Source: NZ13-RE01 sp049718665 (GTDB lineage: Bacteria; Dictyoglomota; Dictyoglomia; Dictyoglomales; Dictyoglomaceae). From it: a stretch of 64,000 nucleotides of DNA. Of the stretch, positions 27,060-35,979 are shown piece after piece. Under the pieces are notes generated by a model. The model saw nothing but the letters and a program-made list of their open reading frames with translations, was not told the DNA's origin and made no database searches. Every line of letters starts with the position of its first letter. The stretch's first letter is position 1. The stretch is from contig JBNARO010000006.1 in NCBI GenBank assembly GCA_049718665.1, positions 1-64,000 on the forward strand, given 5' to 3'. The translations under genes and the position numbers were made by a program.

Positions 27060-27332
27060 ATGCAGAAATATATTCATGTTTATGTTTATGGAATAGTTCA
27101 AGGAGTAGGGTATAGATATTTTGCCTATAAATGGGCTAAAAAATTGGGTATTAAAGGAAAAGTAAAAAATCTTCCAGATGGAAGAGTTGAGGTAGAAGGG
27201 GAGGGAGAAGAGGAAAGTTTAAAGTTGTTTATTGAGAAATTAGCTCAAGGACCTCTTGGAGCAGTGGTGGAAAAATTAGATATTCAATGGAAAGATTATT
27301 TAGGATTATTTGAAGATTTTTATATTTACTAA
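27060..27332 (+). CDS. acyP: Acylphosphatase
   Basis: Small enzyme that hydrolyses acyl phosphates. VYGIVQGVGYRYFAYKWA carries the catalytic Arg and phosphate cradle, and VKNLPDGRVEVEGEG carries the catalytic Asn. At 91 residues it is the normal size. I chose ATG 27060; earlier in-frame starts fall inside the tRNA. No Shine-Dalgarno is visible and only 13 bases separate it from the tRNA 3' end, so it probably depends on tRNA processing for its 5' end. Confidence 0.9.
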   Translation: MQKYIHVYVYGIVQGVGYRYFAYKWAKKLGIKGKVKNLPDGRVEVEGEGEEESLKLFIEKLAQGPLGAVVEKLDIQWKDYLGLFEDFYIY

Positions 27333-27343
27333 AGGTGATAAAT

Positions 27344-28195
27344 ATGTATTTCCAATGGTATGTAGATCAAGTAGCAGAAGATCAATTTCATTGTTATGCA
27401 GTGAGTGAAATCTTAGTTGATGTAAGAACTCCGTGGCAAAAGGTCCAGATTATAAAAAATAAAACCTTCGGTAAATGTTTAATAATTGATGGGAAAATGC
27501 AATCTTCAGAAGCAGATGAATATATCTATCATGAATCTTTGATTCATCCTTCCTTTATTTTACATCCTGATCCTAAAAATGTTCTTATTATTGGAGCAGG
27601 GGAAGGAGCTACTTTAAGAGAAATTTTAAAATACCCAGATATAAATATTATTGCGGTAGAAATTGATCCAGAGATTGTTAACTTCGCAGAGCAATACTTA
27701 GAGGAATGGCATCAAGGAGCCTTTAAAAGTCCCAGAGTAAGATTGATATACATGGATGGATGGGAGTACATCAAAAATACTGAAAATTCTTTTGATATTA
27801 TTGTTTTAGACCTTCCAGAACCATATCCTAATACTCCTGCCTTTAGACTATATACTCCTGAATTTTATCAGATGGTATGGAAAAAACTTAACCCAAATGG
27901 AATCATGGTTACACAGGCAGAGACTACGCAGTGGGGACAACAGGATAAACATTTTTGGATTAAGAATAATGTAAAGAAAGTATTTGGGGATAATGTTTTT
28001 TCATATCAAGCTTATATTCCTTCTTTTGATAGTAGCTGGGGATTTTTACTTGCGGGAAAAGATAATATTAATCCCTTTAGAAGTAAAGAAGAGATTAATG
28101 AACTAATAAAAAAGAAGGTTAAAGGTAGTTTGAGATTTTATGATGGAATAACTCATTTGTCCTTATTTTATCTTCCAAAATATCTAAGGGACTAA
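27344..28195 (+). CDS. Spermidine/thermospermine synthase-family aminopropyltransferase
   Basis: Transfers aminopropyl groups from decarboxylated SAM to a polyamine or agmatine. GKCLIIDGKMQSSEADEYIYHE and LIIGAGEGATLREIL form the substrate and dcSAM sites, and VLDLPEP carries the catalytic Asp. VTQAET and YIPSFDSSWGFLLA resemble plant ACL5 thermospermine synthase more than E. coli SpeE, which I recall from memory. 283 residues. ATG 27344 follows AAGGTGAT. The acceptor cannot be read directly; aminopropylagmatine, spermidine or thermospermine synthesis are options. Confidence 0.85.
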   Translation: MYFQWYVDQVAEDQFHCYAVSEILVDVRTPWQKVQIIKNKTFGKCLIIDGKMQSSEADEYIYHESLIHPSFILHPDPKNVLIIGAGEGATLREILKYPDINIIAVEIDPEIVNFAEQYLEEWHQGAFKSPRVRLIYMDGWEYIKNTENSFDIIVLDLPEPYPNTPAFRLYTPEFYQMVWKKLNPNGIMVTQAETTQWGQQDKHFWIKNNVKKVFGDNVFSYQAYIPSFDSSWGFLLAGKDNINPFRSKEEINELIKKKVKGSLRFYDGITHLSLFYLPKYLRD

Positions 28196-28196
28196 T

Positions 28197-28859
28197 TTGG
28201 AAAAGGAACTTTTTGATACTTGGGAACATAAAAGAAAAAGACAAGAATTGATAAATCTTTTAAAAGATGAGGGTATAACTTCAGAATCTGTTCTTAAAGT
28301 TTTAGCTAAGGTTCCAAGACATTTATTTATACCTAAGGAATTAGAAGAAATTGCATATGAAAATCAAGCTTTGCCTATTGGTGAATTTCAAACTATATCT
28401 CAACCTTTTATTGTGGCCTTAATGACTCAAGCATTAGATCTTTCTGGAAAAGAAAGAGTTTTAGAAATAGGAACAGGTTCGGGATATCAAACTGCAATTT
28501 TAGCAGAATTGGCTCAAGAAGTTTTTACTGTTGAAAGATTAAAATCTCTTTTAGAAAAAGCACAAAGTCTTTTAGAGTTTTTAGGGTATAAAAATATCTA
28601 TTTTAAACTTGGAGATGGAACAGAAGGATGGGAAGAATTTGCTCCATATGATAGAATTATTGTAACTGCCTCTGCTCCAGAAATTCCCCTTCCCCTATGG
28701 GAGCAGTTGAAAGAAGATGGTATAATAGTGATTCCAATAGGAAGTAAAGAGTATCAAAATCTTTATAAAATAACAAAAAAAGAAGGTAAAAAGTTGATAG
28801 AAAATTTAGGAGGAGTAGTATTTGTTCCTTTGATAGGGAAATATGGATGGAAAGAATAA
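28197..28859 (+). CDS. pcm: Protein-L-isoaspartate O-methyltransferase
   Basis: SAM-dependent repair of isoaspartyl residues in aged proteins, useful at high temperature. VPRHLFIP, the QTISQPFIVALMT block and VLEIGTGSGYQTAILAEL (SAM loop) are family signatures, and VTASAPEIPLPL follows. 220 residues. TTG start with AAGGGA ahead; it follows the previous stop by one base. Confidence 0.92.
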   Translation: MEKELFDTWEHKRKRQELINLLKDEGITSESVLKVLAKVPRHLFIPKELEEIAYENQALPIGEFQTISQPFIVALMTQALDLSGKERVLEIGTGSGYQTAILAELAQEVFTVERLKSLLEKAQSLLEFLGYKNIYFKLGDGTEGWEEFAPYDRIIVTASAPEIPLPLWEQLKEDGIIVIPIGSKEYQNLYKITKKEGKKLIENLGGVVFVPLIGKYGWKE

Positions 28860-28860
28860 T

Positions 28861-29448
28861 ATGGATTTAAAATCCTTAGAGGAAGAAGTAAAGAAATGTA
28901 GAAAATGTTCTTTATGGGAGAAAAGGAAAAATGTAGTTTTTGGGGAAGGAGATACTTCTTCAAAATTAATGTTTATTGGAGAAGCACCTGGATATCATGA
29001 AGATCAACAAGGTAGACCTTTTGTAGGAGCTGCAGGCAAATTATTAACAGAGTTAATTGAGTCTTTAGATTTGAAAAGAGAAAATGTTTATATAGCTAAT
29101 GTATTGAAATGTCGTCCTCCAAATAATAGAGATCCTAATCCAGAAGAAATACAAGCATGCTATCCATGGTTAGAAAAGCAGATTGAAATTATTAATCCAA
29201 GAATTATTTGTACTCTTGGAAGATATTCTGCATATGTTCTACTAAAAACCTCTATAAACATGTCTTCTTATCATGGAAAATCCTTTGAAATAGACAATAG
29301 AATAATATTTGTAACTTATCATCCTGCAGCAGCTCTGTATCATGGGAAAATTTTAGAAGAAATAAGAAAAGATTTTTCAAATCTTAAAAAGATTATTTTA
29401 GAAATGAAAGAGGAAAACACAAAGACGGAGCAGTTATCTTTTTGGTAA
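28861..29448 (+). CDS. Uracil-DNA glycosylase, family 4 (Fe-S)
   Basis: Removes uracil from DNA, guarding against cytosine deamination at high temperature. Four cysteines for the [4Fe-4S] cluster are in KKCRKCSLW, LKCRPPNN and QACYPW. GEAPGYHEDQQGRPFVGAAG is the active-site motif A, and TYHPAAAL motif B. 195 residues from ATG 28861; an ATG six codons earlier inside pcm is also possible. Resembles the Thermotoga enzyme from memory. Confidence 0.92.
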   Translation: MDLKSLEEEVKKCRKCSLWEKRKNVVFGEGDTSSKLMFIGEAPGYHEDQQGRPFVGAAGKLLTELIESLDLKRENVYIANVLKCRPPNNRDPNPEEIQACYPWLEKQIEIINPRIICTLGRYSAYVLLKTSINMSSYHGKSFEIDNRIIFVTYHPAAALYHGKILEEIRKDFSNLKKIILEMKEENTKTEQLSFW

Positions 29449-29473
29449 TTTTGTTGTGGAAAGGGGTTCAAAA

Positions 29474-29776
29474 ATGATAGAAAAAGAACAGGTCTTAAAA
29501 GGGTTAGATAGTTTTGCGAAGTTAGCAAAACAAGATATTTTAAAAAGTACAGTTCTTCCTGATAGAGAGTATTGGGAGAGAAATGCTCAGGCTCGTTATG
29601 AAAAGTATAAAGAACTATACAGATTAGTAGAGGAAAGGGATTTAGAAGAAACTTTAAAAACTGCAGTGGAGGAATATAAGAATCTACAAGACAGTGATGA
29701 CGCGATCTCTCAGGGAAAGAGAAGAGCTTTAGAAAGTTTCTTTGTCCTTATCGGCATTGATCCTTCCCAGATTTGA
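29474..29776 (+). CDS. Small conserved-looking protein of unknown function
   Basis: A 100-residue acidic protein, almost entirely predicted helical, with no membrane segment or cysteine. ATG 29474 follows AAGGGG at a good distance. It sits between the uracil-DNA glycosylase and dnaE, four bases from dnaE, so it is clearly part of the operon. I do not recognise a family. Codon use matches its neighbours, so I regard it as a real gene. Confidence 0.7.
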   Translation: MIEKEQVLKGLDSFAKLAKQDILKSTVLPDREYWERNAQARYEKYKELYRLVEERDLEETLKTAVEEYKNLQDSDDAISQGKRRALESFFVLIGIDPSQI

Positions 29777-29779
29777 AAT

Positions 29780-32700
29780 ATGAAGTTTGTTCATTTACAT
29801 GTCCATTCAGAATATAGTCTTCTTGATGGGGCATGTAGAATCCCAGATTTAATTCAAAAAGTAAAGGATCTGGGAATGCCCGCTGTAGCTCTTACAGACC
29901 ATGGAGTAATGTATGGAGTTATTGACTTTTATAAAATTGCAAAGGAAAATGGCATAAAACCTATTATTGGATGTGAAGTTTATTTAACTCCTAATTCTCG
30001 ATTTGAAAAAAAAAGCCAGAGAAATTCTTTATTTCACCTAATCCTTTTAGCAAAAAATCTAGAAGGATATAAAAACTTAATAAAATTAGTTACCTTGTCC
30101 TATTTAGAAGGTTTTTATTACAAACCCAGAATAGATAAGGAGCTTTTAAAAAAATATAGCAAAGGATTAATAGGACTTACCAGTTGTCTTGCTGGAGAAG
30201 TTCCTTCTTATATTCTTCAGAGAAATATAGAAGGGGCGAGAAAAGCAATAAAGGAATACTTGGAGATTTTTGAACCTGGAGATTTTTATTTAGAATTACA
30301 AGATAATGGACTACCTGAACAAAAGATTGTAAATTCTACTTTAATCTCCTTAGCAAAAGAATTTGAGGTTCCTCTGGTAGCAACAAATGATGTCCATTAT
30401 TTAAACAAGGAAGACGCAGAACTTCATGATATCCTTCTTTGTATTCAGACAGGTTCTAAACTACAAGACAAAAATAGATTAAGATTTGGATCTGATGAAT
30501 TCTATTTAAGACCTCAGGAAGAAATGGAGAGACTTTTTGATAATGTTCCTTCTGCTTTGGAAAATACATATAAAATTGCTGAAAAATGTGATTTAGAGTT
30601 AACCCTTAATAACATTATTCTTCCTACATTTGAAGTTCCAGAAGGAGAAACCTTGGAGTCATATTTTGAGAAATTATGTTGGGAAAATGCAGAAAAAAGA
30701 TTTAAGAATCTAACTCCTGAGATAAAAGAAAGGTTAAATTATGAAATTTCTGTGATTAAACAAATGGGTTTTGCAGGCTATTTCTTAATAGTTTCGGATT
30801 TTGTAAATTATGCAAAAAGTAAAGGAATACCTGTAGGCCCTGGAAGAGGTTCTGCAGCAGGTTCTTTAGTTGCATATGTTTTAGGTATTACCAATTTAGA
30901 ACCAACAAGGTGGGGACTAATTTTTGAAAGATTTTTAAATCCAGAGAGAGTTACAATGCCTGATATTGATATAGATTTTTGTTTTGAAAGAAGAGAGGAA
31001 GTAATAAATTATGTTAGAGAAAAATATGGTAAGGACCATGTAGCTCAAATTATTACCTTTGGAACTATGGCAGCAAGGGCAGCTATAAGAGATGTAGGAA
31101 GAGTATTAGATGTTCCATATGGAGACGTAGATAGATTGGCTAAAATGATACCCCCAAATACTTCTATTGAAGAAGCAATTGCTTCTTCTCCTGAACTTAA
31201 AAATCTTATAAATAGTAATCCCACTTATGAAAGAATTATATCCCTTGCTAAAAGATTAGAAGGATATGCACGGCATGCTTCTATCCATGCTGCAGGTATT
31301 GTAATCTCAAAGGAACCTATAACAGAATATGTTCCTCTACAAACTATGGAAGGCAATGAAATTGTAACTCAATTTCCAATGACAAACTTAGAAGAATTGG
31401 GACTTTTAAAAATGGACTTCTTAGGTTTAAGGACTCTAACGGTAATAAATGACACTATAAAAGAAATAAAAAATCGATATGGAATAGAAATTGACATAAA
31501 TAATATATCCTTAGAGGATAAAAAGGTTTATGAATTGCTTCAGTCAGGGGAGACTATTGGAGTATTTCAATTAGAAAGCAAAGGGATGAGAAATTTATTG
31601 AGAGAAATTAAACCTGAAAAATTTGAAGACTTGATTGCAGTATTAGCTTTATATCGCCCTGGACCCTTAGGAAGATTAGAAAGTTATATAAAGAGGAAAA
31701 AGGGAGAAGAGGAGGTAAAATACCTTCATCCTGCTTTAGAAGCTATATTATCCGAAACCTATGGGGTGATAATATATCAAGAACAGGTTATGGAAATTGC
31801 TCATAGATTGGCTGGATTTACCTTAGGACAAGCAGATTTATTAAGAAGAGCTATGGGGAAGAAAATGCCAGAGGTTATGGAACAACAGAGAGAAATATTT
31901 ATTAATGGAGCAAAGGAAAGAGGAATACCTGAAGAGATAGCAAAAGAAATCTTTGAAGATATGGCAAAATTTGCTGAATATGGCTTTAATAAATCTCACA
32001 GTGCTGCTTATGCTTTAATTTCATTTCAAACTGCCTATTTGAAAGTATATTATCCTAAGGAATATATGGCTTCAGTATTAACCAGCGTAATGGGAAACAA
32101 TGATAAGCTTGCAAAGTATTTAGCTGAAGTGAAAAGAATGGGTATAAAAATATTACCTCCAGATGTCAATGAAAGCATGGTGGGATTTACTGTCACCTCG
32201 GAAGGAATAAGATTTGGATTATCGGGAATAAAGAATGTAGGAGAAAATGTAGCAAAGGCTATTGTAGAGGAAAGAGAAAGAAATGGAAAATTTAGCTCTT
32301 TTTTAGATTTTGCGCGGAGATTAGATACAAAAGTAGTAAATAAAAGAGCATTAGAAAGCCTTATTAAAGCAGGAGCTTTTGATGGTCTTAAGTATTCTCG
32401 AAGAACTTTTCTTGCAAATATAGATAAGATTATAGATTTTTCTCAAAACTCAAGGAAGAAAGAAATTATGCAAAAATCTCTATGGGAATTATCCCCAGAG
32501 ATACCAGAAATATCTCTTGAAAATCTTCCTGAGTTTAGCTTAGAAGAATTATTAGCTATGGAAAAAGAAGTTCTAGGATTTTATGTCTCTTACGATCCTC
32601 TCTTGGAGCTTCAGAAGGTTTCTAATAAACTCTTTGATATAAATATAGATGACCTTTTGGAGATGGATAATGGAAGCTACGTGGTAATTTCAGGTATATT

Positions 32701-33163
32701 AAAAAATTTAAGAGAGGTTATTGATAGAAAAAATCAGAAAATGCTTTTTGCAACTTTAGAAGACCTCACAGGAGAAGTAGATTTAACTATTTTTTCTTCA
32801 GTGTATAATACTCATAAAAACTTGTTAATTGAAGGAAAAAAAGTTATCGTAAGTGGGAAATTAGAAAATTCTAAGGAAGAAGATGAAAGAATAAAAATTA
32901 TTGTTGATGATATAGAAGACCTGGAAGGGAAAGTTTTAATAATAAAACTCAATTCAGCAAAAACAGATTATAGATTAATCTTTGACATAAAAGAACTTTT
33001 AAAGAAAACAAAAGGATTAGTACCAGTTTTCATCCAATTGAAGGGAGAAAAAATATTAACTTCCCCAGAATTTTGGGTAAATATTGATAATGAGTTTTTG
33101 AAATCCTTAGAGTCTCTTTTGAGTCCTTATCATTCTTATTCTATTGGAAGGTTAAATTCTTAA
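29780..33163 (+). CDS. dnaE: DNA polymerase III alpha subunit DnaE
   Basis: Replicative polymerase. The N-terminal PHP domain begins HLHVHSEYSLLDGACRI. The C-family polymerase core has GRGSAAGSLVAYVLGIT, and catalytic aspartates in PDIDIDFCFERRE (near residue 395) and KMDFLGLRTL (near 545). The tandem helix-hairpin-helix region has NKSHSAAYALISFQTAYLK. A C-terminal OB fold (from about residue 975) and a short tail follow. 1127 residues: DnaE type, not PolC. It probably has its own PHP-based or separate proofreading. Confidence 0.96.
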   Translation: MKFVHLHVHSEYSLLDGACRIPDLIQKVKDLGMPAVALTDHGVMYGVIDFYKIAKENGIKPIIGCEVYLTPNSRFEKKSQRNSLFHLILLAKNLEGYKNLIKLVTLSYLEGFYYKPRIDKELLKKYSKGLIGLTSCLAGEVPSYILQRNIEGARKAIKEYLEIFEPGDFYLELQDNGLPEQKIVNSTLISLAKEFEVPLVATNDVHYLNKEDAELHDILLCIQTGSKLQDKNRLRFGSDEFYLRPQEEMERLFDNVPSALENTYKIAEKCDLELTLNNIILPTFEVPEGETLESYFEKLCWENAEKRFKNLTPEIKERLNYEISVIKQMGFAGYFLIVSDFVNYAKSKGIPVGPGRGSAAGSLVAYVLGITNLEPTRWGLIFERFLNPERVTMPDIDIDFCFERREEVINYVREKYGKDHVAQIITFGTMAARAAIRDVGRVLDVPYGDVDRLAKMIPPNTSIEEAIASSPELKNLINSNPTYERIISLAKRLEGYARHASIHAAGIVISKEPITEYVPLQTMEGNEIVTQFPMTNLEELGLLKMDFLGLRTLTVINDTIKEIKNRYGIEIDINNISLEDKKVYELLQSGETIGVFQLESKGMRNLLREIKPEKFEDLIAVLALYRPGPLGRLESYIKRKKGEEEVKYLHPALEAILSETYGVIIYQEQVMEIAHRLAGFTLGQADLLRRAMGKKMPEVMEQQREIFINGAKERGIPEEIAKEIFEDMAKFAEYGFNKSHSAAYALISFQTAYLKVYYPKEYMASVLTSVMGNNDKLAKYLAEVKRMGIKILPPDVNESMVGFTVTSEGIRFGLSGIKNVGENVAKAIVEERERNGKFSSFLDFARRLDTKVVNKRALESLIKAGAFDGLKYSRRTFLANIDKIIDFSQNSRKKEIMQKSLWELSPEIPEISLENLPEFSLEELLAMEKEVLGFYVSYDPLLELQKVSNKLFDINIDDLLEMDNGSYVVISGILKNLREVIDRKNQKMLFATLEDLTGEVDLTIFSSVYNTHKNLLIEGKKVIVSGKLENSKEEDERIKIIVDDIEDLEGKVLIIKLNSAKTDYRLIFDIKELLKKTKGLVPVFIQLKGEKILTSPEFWVNIDNEFLKSLESLLSPYHSYSIGRLNS

Positions 33164-33188
33164 AAATTTATGTTAAAATTAATAAAAT
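33160..33188 (+). promoter_or_regulatory. Possible promoter of accD-accA-pfkA
   Basis: TTAAAA (33160-33165), 17 bp, TAAAAT (33183-33188), just after the dnaE stop codon. Four and five matches to consensus in a very AT-rich gap, so it may be chance. Confidence 0.35.
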
Positions 33189-33209
33189 CTCTTGCTAAGG
33201 GGTAAAAAT

Positions 33210-34046
33210 ATGTTTATGGATTGGTTTAGTAAAAAAAAGGAAGCTTTTAAAGATATTCCAGATGGGCTTTGGATAAAATGTCCTCAATGTAATCAAATTA
33301 TTTATTCAAAAGACTGGATAGAAAATTATAAAGTATGTATAAAATGTGGTTATCATTCTCAGCTTACTGCTTATGAAAGAATAGAATTATTGACTGATGA
33401 AAACTCTTTTAAAGAAACTGATGAAAATATTATGTCTTATGATATATTAGGTTTTCAGGATATTAAACCATATACTCAAAGGTTGTTAGAAGCCCAGACA
33501 GAGACAGGGTTAAAAGAAGCAGTAGTTACTGGCTCTGCGTTGATAGAAAACATCCCTGTTAATTTAATAGTGATGGATTTTAGATTTATTGGTGGAAGTA
33601 TGGGATCTGTGGTAGGTGAAAAAGTGACGAGAATTATTGAAAAATCTATAGAGAAGGAAGTCCCTTTAATAAGTGTTATTGCTTCTGGTGGTGCAAGGAT
33701 GCAAGAAGGACTAATTTCTCTCTTCCAAATGGCAAAAACCAGTGCTGCTATAGCAAAATTAGATAGAGCGAGAATTCCTTATATCTGCATACTAACTCAT
33801 CCATCTACCGCAGGAGTTTTAGCGAGCTTTGGTTCTTTAGGAGATATAATAATTGCAGAACCAGGGGCTTTAATAGGATTTGCAGGACCAAGAGTTATTG
33901 AACAAACTATAAAACAAAAACTTCCAGAAGGATTTCAAAAGGCAGAATTTGTATTGCAACATGGTATGATTGACATGGTAGTAGAAAGAAAAAAGCTAAA
34001 ATCTACTGTAGGTTTATTATTAAGACTTCTATGGAGGAAAAAATGA
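33210..34046 (+). CDS. accD: Acetyl-CoA carboxylase carboxyltransferase beta subunit
   Basis: Carboxyltransferase half that makes malonyl-CoA for fatty acid synthesis. The zinc ribbon has cysteines at residues 24, 27, 43 and 46 (CPQC and CIKC). GGSMGSVVGEK and IASGGARMQEG are crotonase-fold substrate motifs, and STAGVLASFGSLGD follows. 278 residues from ATG 33210 behind AAGGGGT. It overlaps accA by four bases. accB and accC are not in the window. Confidence 0.94.
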   Translation: MFMDWFSKKKEAFKDIPDGLWIKCPQCNQIIYSKDWIENYKVCIKCGYHSQLTAYERIELLTDENSFKETDENIMSYDILGFQDIKPYTQRLLEAQTETGLKEAVVTGSALIENIPVNLIVMDFRFIGGSMGSVVGEKVTRIIEKSIEKEVPLISVIASGGARMQEGLISLFQMAKTSAAIAKLDRARIPYICILTHPSTAGVLASFGSLGDIIIAEPGALIGFAGPRVIEQTIKQKLPEGFQKAEFVLQHGMIDMVVERKKLKSTVGLLLRLLWRKK

Positions 34047-34861
34047 AAAGAGATCTCTCGCCATGGGAAAAAATATTATTAGCAAGACATCCCCAAAGAC
34101 CGACTTTTCTTGATTATTTACCTCAGATATTTGATGACTTTATAGAACTTCATGGAGATAGATACTTTTCTGATGACCCTGCAATTATTACAGGCTTTGG
34201 ATTTTTTGAAGGAGAAAGCGTAGCAATTATCGGGCAAGAAAAGGGAAAAACTATCCAAGATAAGATAAAAAGAAATTTTGGAATGCCTCATCCAGAAGGA
34301 TATAGAAAAGCACTAAGGATAATGAAACTTGCTGAAAAATTTAATATCCCTATATTTAGCTTCATTGATACTCCTGGGGCTTATCCAGGCATAGGAGCTG
34401 AAGAAAGAGGTCAAGCAATGGCAATAGCTGTAAATTTAAAGGAGATGTCACTTTTAGAAGTCCCTATAATTGTTGTAGTTTTAAGTGAAGGAGGAAGCGG
34501 AGGAGCATTAGGGATTGGCGTTGGCGACTATATATTAATATTAGAGAATGCGTATTATTCTGTTATTTCTCCAGAGGGTTGTGCATCTATTCTATTTAGA
34601 GACTCTAGTAAAGCTCCTGAGGCAGCATCAGCCTTAAAGATAACAGCAGAGGACTTGTTTAAATTAGGTCTTGTGGACGAAATAATTCCAGAGCCCGAAG
34701 AAGGGGCTCATACTGACCCTATAAAAACTGCTGAAAATATCAAAAGAAGCCTTAAGAAGGTATACAGAAATTTAAAGAATAGACCTGTGGAATTGCTATT
34801 AAAAGAAAGATATGAGAAATTAAGAAACTATGGGAAGTTTGTAGAGGAGGTTAAAAAATGA
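34043..34861 (+). CDS. accA: Acetyl-CoA carboxylase carboxyltransferase alpha subunit
   Basis: Partner of AccD in the heterotetrameric carboxyltransferase. Conserved segments are LHGDRYFSDDPAI, GMPHPEGYRKALR, IDTPGAYPGIGAEERGQ and LSEGGSGGALGIGVGD. ATG 34043 overlaps the accD stop, with GGAGG eight bases ahead; an in-frame ATG four codons earlier is less well placed. 272 residues, slightly short at the N-terminus relative to E. coli. Confidence 0.94.
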   Translation: MKRDLSPWEKILLARHPQRPTFLDYLPQIFDDFIELHGDRYFSDDPAIITGFGFFEGESVAIIGQEKGKTIQDKIKRNFGMPHPEGYRKALRIMKLAEKFNIPIFSFIDTPGAYPGIGAEERGQAMAIAVNLKEMSLLEVPIIVVVLSEGGSGGALGIGVGDYILILENAYYSVISPEGCASILFRDSSKAPEAASALKITAEDLFKLGLVDEIIPEPEEGAHTDPIKTAENIKRSLKKVYRNLKNRPVELLLKERYEKLRNYGKFVEEVKK

Positions 34862-35814
34862 AAAAAATAGCCCTATTAACCAGTGGCGGAGATGCTCCAG
34901 GAATGAATTCTGCTATAAGGTCTATTGTAAGATACGGCTTAAGTCAAGGATTAGAAGTTATTGGTGTAGAAAGGGGATATCAAGGTTTAATTGAAGGAGA
35001 TTTTAAAACTTTAAATAGAGAAGATGTAAGTGAGATTGTTCAACGAGGAGGAACTATTCTTAAAACTGCAAGGTCTGAGGAATTTTATAAAGAAGAGGGA
35101 CAGAAGAAGGCTTTAGAAAATTTATCAAAAAATAATATAGATGGATTAATTGTGATCGGTGGAGAGGGTTCTTTAAAAGGGGCATATTCTTTATATAAAT
35201 TAGGTTTTCCTGTGGTAGGAATTCCGGGAAGTATTGATAATGATATTTGGGGAACAGACTATTCTATTGGTTTTGATACCGCATGTAATAACGTAATTGA
35301 TGCCATAAATAAAATTAGAGATACTGCAGCTGCTCATGAAAGAACTTTTGTTGTAGAAGTTATGGGAAGAGAGTGTGGATATATAGCCTTTACTTCGGGA
35401 TTGGTGAGTGGGGCAGATGTTATTTTAATTCCTGAAGTTCCAGTGGATTTTCCATATATAATAGAGAAACTAAGAAATAGACAAAAAAAATTAAAAAGGC
35501 ATAACATAATTATTGTTGCAGAAGGAGTAGGAAGTGCCTATTTTATTGGTAAACAGATTGAAGATAGGTTGGGGATTTCTACAAGAATAGTAGTTTTGGG
35601 ACATATTCAGAGGGGAGGTTCTCCCTCAGTTTTGGATAGAACTCTTGGAACCTTTATGGGAATAGAAGCTGTAAGAGCTTTATTAAATAAGGCTTATGGA
35701 GTTATGATTGGATGGCAAAATAATAAGCCAACTCACGTATTTTTAGAAGAAGTAATAAAAAATAAAAAAAGAGTTAATCCAGATTTATATTATGAAGTGG
35801 AAAGTATTTTATAA
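34858..35814 (+). CDS. pfkA: 6-phosphofructokinase, ATP-type
   Basis: Phosphorylates fructose 6-phosphate. TSGGDAPGMNSAIR is the N-terminal signature, GIPGSIDNDI carries the catalytic Asp, and HIQRGGSPSVLDR binds substrate. The nucleotide motif reads GGEGS, with Gly where PPi enzymes have Asp, so ATP is the likely donor. 318 residues, the normal bacterial length. Coupled to accA by an ATGA overlap. A second, PPi-type enzyme lies 1.1 kb away on the other strand. Confidence 0.88.
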   Translation: MKKIALLTSGGDAPGMNSAIRSIVRYGLSQGLEVIGVERGYQGLIEGDFKTLNREDVSEIVQRGGTILKTARSEEFYKEEGQKKALENLSKNNIDGLIVIGGEGSLKGAYSLYKLGFPVVGIPGSIDNDIWGTDYSIGFDTACNNVIDAINKIRDTAAAHERTFVVEVMGRECGYIAFTSGLVSGADVILIPEVPVDFPYIIEKLRNRQKKLKRHNIIIVAEGVGSAYFIGKQIEDRLGISTRIVVLGHIQRGGSPSVLDRTLGTFMGIEAVRALLNKAYGVMIGWQNNKPTHVFLEEVIKNKKRVNPDLYYEVESIL

Positions 35815-35819
35815 AAGAT

Positions 35820-35909
35820 TGGTGCCGAAGGCCGGAGTCGAACCGGCACGGGTGTCACCCACCCACCAGATTTTGAGTCTGGCGCGTCTGCCAATTCCGC
35901 CACTTCGGC
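35820..35909 (-). tRNA. tRNA-Leu (CAA)
   Basis: On the minus strand, GCCGAAG (35909-35903) pairs with CTTCGGC (35830-35824), then A and an encoded CCA. The stem CCAGA/TCTGG closes the loop CTCAAAA, anticodon CAA. A long variable arm (GGGTG ... CACCC) marks the class II fold. Confidence 0.94.
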
Positions 35910-35921
35910 AACCTTACTTTA

Positions 35922-35951
35922 AATATATCTTTTATCCTTCTTATCTGTCAA
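35922..35951 (-). promoter_or_regulatory. Promoter of tRNA-Leu, minus strand
   Basis: On the minus strand, TTGACA (plus positions 35946-35951), an 18-bp spacer and TATATT (35922-35927), placing the start about six bases before the mature tRNA. Confidence 0.65.
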
Positions 35952-35979
35952 GATGTCTTTAGGAAAGGAGAAAGAAATA

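Noticed and set aside
26868..27101. Minus-strand open frame of 77 codons across both tRNA-Pro genes
   Set aside because: It is antisense to the two tRNAs; the VGATGFEPAT-type sequence is a well-known false protein from tRNA regions.
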